From NCBI RefSeq assembly GCF_001294645.1, contig NZ_CP011868.1, forward strand, positions 248,001 through 312,000: a stretch of DNA of 64,000 bases. Direction: 5' to 3'. Of this stretch, positions 60,869-64,000 are shown in pieces. Under the pieces are notes generated by a model. It saw nothing but the letters and a program-made list of their open reading frames with translations. It made no database searches and had not been told where the DNA came from. Source of the stretch: Pseudonocardia sp. HH130629-09. Lineage in GTDB: Bacteria > Actinomycetota > Actinomycetes > Mycobacteriales > Pseudonocardiaceae. The number at the start of each line of letters is the position of its first letter. The stretch's first letter is position 1. A program made the translations under genes and the position numbers.

Positions 60869-61465
60869 GTGACGACGGTACTCATCTGCGACGATCGTCG
60901 CAGCGTCCGCGAGGGACTGACTCGCGTCATGTCCGCGGTCCCGGGGGTCCAACGCATCGACTGCGTCGCCCACGGGGACGAACTCCTCGCCCGCTACGCC
61001 CGCCAGTCCGTCGACGTCGTCCTGGTCGGGACGCAGCGTGCTGTGCCCACCGGGGTGGAGGCCACCCGCCGACTGGTGGCCGCCCACCCGCAGGCCAACG
61101 TCATCGTCTTCGGAGCCCCGGACGACGCCGGCAGCATCGCCGCCGCCATCGCCGGTGGGGCGCGCGGTTACCTGCGCTGGGACGCCTCGCGTCCCGAGCT
61201 GGTCGCCGCGCTGGCACACACCCTGGCCAGCACCTCGGTGCCGACCCCGCGCGTCCCCACCGACCCGGGGGTCCAGCTCACCGAGCGCGAGCTCCAGGTG
61301 CTGCGCGGGATGAGCCAGGGCAAGAGCAACGGCCAGATCGGCCGCGAGCTCTACCTGTCCGAGGACACCGTGAAGACCCACGCACGCCGGCTGTTCCGCA
61401 AGCTCGGCGTCCGTGACCGCGCGCAGGCCGTGGCCCACGGCTTCCGACGCGGCCTGGTGTCCTGA
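60869..61465 (+). CDS. BldM-like orphan LuxR-type response regulator with degenerate receiver
   Basis: A 198-residue regulator. The LuxR helix-turn-helix (LTERELQVLRGMSQGKSNGQIGREL, then LSEDTVKTHARRLFRKLG) closely resembles Streptomyces BldM, and the neighbourhood (groEL1, whiD-like, sigma factor) matches bldM. The receiver keeps Asp8-Asp9, but the phospho-acceptor position is Gly54 (VVLVGTQ) and the conserved Lys is Arg-Trp (YLRWD), so it cannot be phosphorylated normally. GTG 60869 has AGGAAG at 60855-60860; the longer open frame upstream is not conserved-looking. No sensor kinase is nearby. Confidence 0.85.
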   Translation: MTTVLICDDRRSVREGLTRVMSAVPGVQRIDCVAHGDELLARYARQSVDVVLVGTQRAVPTGVEATRRLVAAHPQANVIVFGAPDDAGSIAAAIAGGARGYLRWDASRPELVAALAHTLASTSVPTPRVPTDPGVQLTERELQVLRGMSQGKSNGQIGRELYLSEDTVKTHARRLFRKLGVRDRAQAVAHGFRRGLVS

Positions 61466-61533
61466 CCGGGTCCCCACCCGGAACGGCACGACCCCGCACC
61501 GCCGAGCGACCGACCCCGAACCGGCCGCTCCAC

Positions 61534-61553
61534 CCCACCCGCGCGCGGGTGGG
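61534..61553. terminator. Palindromic hairpin after bldM-like gene
   Basis: A perfect 20-base palindrome (CCCACCCGC arm) lies 68 bases after the stop. There is no T tract. Confidence 0.4.
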
Positions 61554-62225
61554 CATCGTGAGCCGGACCGACCCCCGCGGTCCGGCTCCACGCCCCGGAC
61601 CACCCGTGTCCGGACCCCACGCACACGAGCCGCTGCCGACCTCGCGGCCCGCACCCGGACATCGCGCCCGGTTCGTCCGCACCGACCGGCCTCGGCCGGT
61701 CCGCCGCCCCGCCGACGGGACGCCGGTCGTGCTCCCCGCGACCGGACCCCGCCGGGGCGCACGACCGGGACGCCCGCCGGGCACCTGACCGACCCACGCC
61801 GGCGCGTGCCGGTCCCCGCCGGGCACGCGGTCGGCCCCGGCCGAGGTCGACGATGGATCCGCCGGACGTCGTAGCGGCGTCCTCCGATCGGCCCTCGCTC
61901 GGCGAGCAGTCGACGGGACGCCGGGAACTGTCACCCGGTGTCCCCCACGTCCCTGGGATAACACGCGTCACCGCAGGCCCGCGACCTCGACGACGACCGT
62001 CCGGATCCCGCGCCGAACCGGACGCGACCAGCGCCGGGCGGTCCACCGCCGGTGATCGGGCGCGGACGATCTTCACTTCTTCCGGTGACCGCATCCTGCG
62101 GTGGGTGACGAACCGCTTGCCGACCGTGGTCGCCCCGTGGACGTGTTGCGGAGGGGTCCCGCGCAACCCGGAACTGTGCACGATCGTCTGATCTGGCATG
62201 GAGCGACTCCCGTCGGCGAGTCCCG
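61554..62225. other. Long non-coding stretch before sigD
   Basis: Together with its flanks, 865 bases (61466-62330) contain no gene I can support. Short open frames exist on both strands (for example 61853-62191 +), but their translations are low-complexity Arg/Pro/Ser-rich and show no domain. The size suggests a complex promoter region, leader or undetected RNA. Confidence 0.5.
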
Positions 62226-62246
62226 CTCGGATACGGTGGATCCGAG
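62226..62246. promoter_or_regulatory. Dyad upstream of sigD
   Basis: CTCGGAT-N7-ATCCGAG, a perfect 7-bp inverted repeat, lies 84 bases before the sigD ATG. It is a candidate operator or sigma-regulator site. Confidence 0.4.
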
Positions 62247-62330
62247 CCGATCTCAGCTGCGCGAACGCGGGTTGCTTCCACGATCGGATGACACTGCTGG
62301 ATGCTCGTAACGCCTGGGCGGTTCCCCACG

Positions 62331-62906
62331 ATGAGTGAATCAAGAGACGTTCCCGACGAGTGGATCGAAGCCGCCATGGCCGGCGACCGGTCCGCGGTCG
62401 AGCGCGTTCTCGCCATGATTCGGCCCCTCGTCGTGCGCTACTGCCGCGCCCGCCTCGGGACCGACCGAGGGTCCGTCTCGGCGGACGACGTCGCCCAGGA
62501 GGTCTGCGTGGCCGTGCTCACGGCGTTGCCGGGGTACCGGGTGCAAGGGCGCCCGTTCCTCGCCTTCGTCTACGGCATCGCGTCCCACAAGGTCATCGAC
62601 GCGCACCGGGCTGCGTCCCGGAACCGCTCCGAACCGATGGCCGACGTGCCGGACCGCATGGAGTCCTCCGACGGCCCCGAGTCCCGGGCCCTGCAGGTGG
62701 AACTGTCGCAGGAGATGTCCAAGCTCCTGGAGATCCTTCCGGAGAAGCATCGGGAGATCATCGTGTTGCGCGTGGTCGTGGGACTGTCCGCGGAGGAGAC
62801 CGCGGCGGCTGTCGGCTCCACTCCGGGCGCCGTCCGCGTCGCCCAGCACCGGGCGCTGGCCCGGCTGAGGAAGATGATGAGTGAGCAGGTGGTCCGGGAT
62901 GCGTGA
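62331..62906 (+). CDS. sigD: ECF RNA polymerase sigma factor SigD
   Basis: A 191-residue ECF sigma factor. Region 2 (VLAMIRPLVVRYCRARLG...DDVAQEVCVAVLTALPGY) and region 4 (LEILPEKHREIIVLRVVVGLSAEETAAAVGSTPGAVRVAQHRALARLR) are complete. ATG 62331 is chosen because WIEAAMAGDRSAVE then starts near residue 11; an in-frame ATG at 62301 is possible. The next gene overlaps and encodes its anti-sigma factor, as in Rv3414c-Rv3413c. Confidence 0.93.
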   Translation: MSESRDVPDEWIEAAMAGDRSAVERVLAMIRPLVVRYCRARLGTDRGSVSADDVAQEVCVAVLTALPGYRVQGRPFLAFVYGIASHKVIDAHRAASRNRSEPMADVPDRMESSDGPESRALQVELSQEMSKLLEILPEKHREIIVLRVVVGLSAEETAAAVGSTPGAVRVAQHRALARLRKMMSEQVVRDA

Positions 62907-64000
62907 CCAGGGTCCGCACGGTCCGGGCTCCCCCCCGCCCGGTGAGGGCTGGGAGCGTCCGCCCGCGCCGGTGACGCGTGGCCGCTTCGGCGAGCCGCGC
63001 CCGCCCCGTACCAACGGCCACTCCCACCCGCTCGGTCACCGGGGTCACCCGCTGCGGTTCGACGCGCACACCGTCCCGCAGCCGGTCGTGCGGCGGCACG
63101 CCGCCGGCGGCGACGACTGGGACGCCTTCGACGACATCGAGGACGAGGGCCCGGTCGACCTCGTCGAGCTCCAGGCCGACGACGAGCTGATCAACGCCCT
63201 GTCCTCCGGGCTCGGCGTGTCCGGGCCCGGCCGGCGCGGCTACGACGTCGACGACCACCTGGCCGCGATGCTCTCGTCGTGGAAGGACGGGGTCGACCGG
63301 GACCCGATCCCGCAGCTCGTCGACACCGACGAGGCCGTGCAGATCCTGCAGCCGGCGAAGCCGTCGCGGAAGGTCTCCTTCCTGCGCCCGCTCGCCGCCG
63401 CCGCGGCGGTCGCGGCGTGTGCGCTGGCCGTCGTGTCGATCAGCGCGCACGAGGCCCAGCCGGGCGACGCCCTGTGGGGGGTCTCCCGGGTGCTCTACAG
63501 CGAGCGCGCCGAGCAGGTGCAGGCGGCGGCCACGCTGCGCGAGGGCATCGAGCGGGTCAACGCCAAGCTCGCCGCCGGGGACACCGTCGGTGCGCAGCAG
63601 GAGCTCGCCGCGCTCGGCCCGCTGGTCGACCGCACCGCACCGGACGTGCGTGACGACTTCGAGCAGCAGAACCGCTTCCTGAGGCAGAAGGTCGCCGAGA
63701 CCCCGCCGGGCACACCGACCGACCCACGGTCGCCGCTGCGCGACGGGACCCCTGCCCCGCCGCCTCCGGTCACCGAGGGCGACGAGGACACCCCGACGCC
63801 GTCCCCGCCGCCGTCGGAGGGGACGACCACCCCGGGTGGTCCGACCTCGCCGGAGGGCACCACCGACCCGTCGGTGCTGAGCGGGCCGGGGGAGACGGCA
63901 CCCACCCCGGCGCCGTCGCCGTCGGAGACCTCGCCGACGACGGAGGGCCAGGCGGACCCGACGACCCCGACGACCTCGCCCACGACCCGGCCCACCGCGG
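62899..64000 (+). CDS. rsdA: Anti-sigma-D factor RsdA, 3'-truncated by window edge
   Basis: The frame is open from ATG 62899 to the window end, 367 codons. The segment DLVELQADDELINALSSG, about residues 80-100, then DDHLAAMLSSWK, matches the SigD-binding region of RsdA. One transmembrane helix lies at about residues 162-183 (LRPLAAAAAVAACALAVVSI), then an extracytoplasmic helical part and a Pro/Thr/Ser-rich tail. In mycobacteria RsdA is degraded by ClpXP to release SigD. It overlaps sigD by 8 bases. Confidence 0.9.
   Translation, partial: MRDQGPHGPGSPPPGEGWERPPAPVTRGRFGEPRPPRTNGHSHPLGHRGHPLRFDAHTVPQPVVRRHAAGGDDWDAFDDIEDEGPVDLVELQADDELINALSSGLGVSGPGRRGYDVDDHLAAMLSSWKDGVDRDPIPQLVDTDEAVQILQPAKPSRKVSFLRPLAAAAAVAACALAVVSISAHEAQPGDALWGVSRVLYSERAEQVQAAATLREGIERVNAKLAAGDTVGAQQELAALGPLVDRTAPDVRDDFEQQNRFLRQKVAETPPGTPTDPRSPLRDGTPAPPPPVTEGDEDTPTPSPPPSEGTTTPGGPTSPEGTTDPSVLSGPGETAPTPAPSPSETSPTTEGQADPTTPTTSPTTRPTA

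Noticed and set aside
61853-62191. 112-codon plus-strand frame in the gap before sigD
   Set aside because: Arg/Pro/Thr-rich sequence, no domain, no convincing ribosome-binding site; kept as non-coding.

Overview
This window is chromosomal DNA from a very GC-rich actinobacterium. The gene order and protein features fit the Pseudonocardiales, with Pseudonocardia or a close relative as my best inference. Evidence includes an ESX-4 type VII secretion locus, a WhiB3/WhiD-like protein, a BldM-like regulator, SigD with its anti-sigma factor RsdA, a His-tailed GroEL1, Cys-free S4 and a short-LID adenylate kinase. The backbone is collinear with the region running from tuf through rplQ-truA, ESX-4, rplM-rpsI, glmM, glmS, alr-tsaEB-rimI and groESL to whiB/bldM/sigD that is known from Streptomyces and (as Rv3413c-Rv3457c) Mycobacterium tuberculosis.

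1-20.6 kb is translation machinery: the 3' part of fusA, tuf, a long structured leader, then S10, spc and alpha operon genes (rpsJ to rplQ) on the + strand with secY-adk-map and infA embedded. Many genes overlap by 1-4 bases (ATGA/GTGA), so translational coupling is likely. A 17-bp terminator hairpin closes the run before truA.

20.6-26.6 kb is accessory. It holds truA, a convergent membrane protein, a three-gene cassette (NCS1 permease, IPNS-type Fe(II) oxygenase, fungal Fcy1-like cytosine deaminase) that looks like a pyrimidine-base uptake and conversion pathway, and a divergent TetR/metal-dependent hydrolase pair sharing a 31-bp dyad.

26.7-37.2 kb is an ESX-4 type VII secretion locus in the canonical order and orientation: eccB(+), mycP(-), eccD(-), eccC(+), Rv3446c-like(+), esxU-like(+), esxT-like(+). 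eccC carries a one-base frameshift in a run of eight C.

37.4-48.6 kb holds rplM-rpsI-glmM, two small helical WXG100-like proteins, an IclR/MFS/zinc-dehydrogenase catabolic cassette with tandem IclR-type operators and a frameshifted transporter, an alpha/beta hydrolase, glmS and the NAD(P)HX repair enzyme. 48.6-54.2 kb holds argG, alr, an alpha/beta hydrolase, tsaE, tsaB and rimI. The expected tsaD is absent; an aldo/keto reductase and a Tat-exported PhoD-like enzyme occupy its place. 56.8-64 kb holds a CIRCE operator, groES, groEL1, whiB3-like, a TPR-like hypothetical, a BldM-like orphan regulator with a degenerate receiver, an 865-bp non-coding stretch, sigD and the start of rsdA, which runs off the window.

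At least seven genes start exactly 7 nt after a -10-like hexamer with no Shine-Dalgarno sequence, which suggests leaderless transcription. I saw no tRNA, rRNA, CRISPR array, insertion sequence or prophage.
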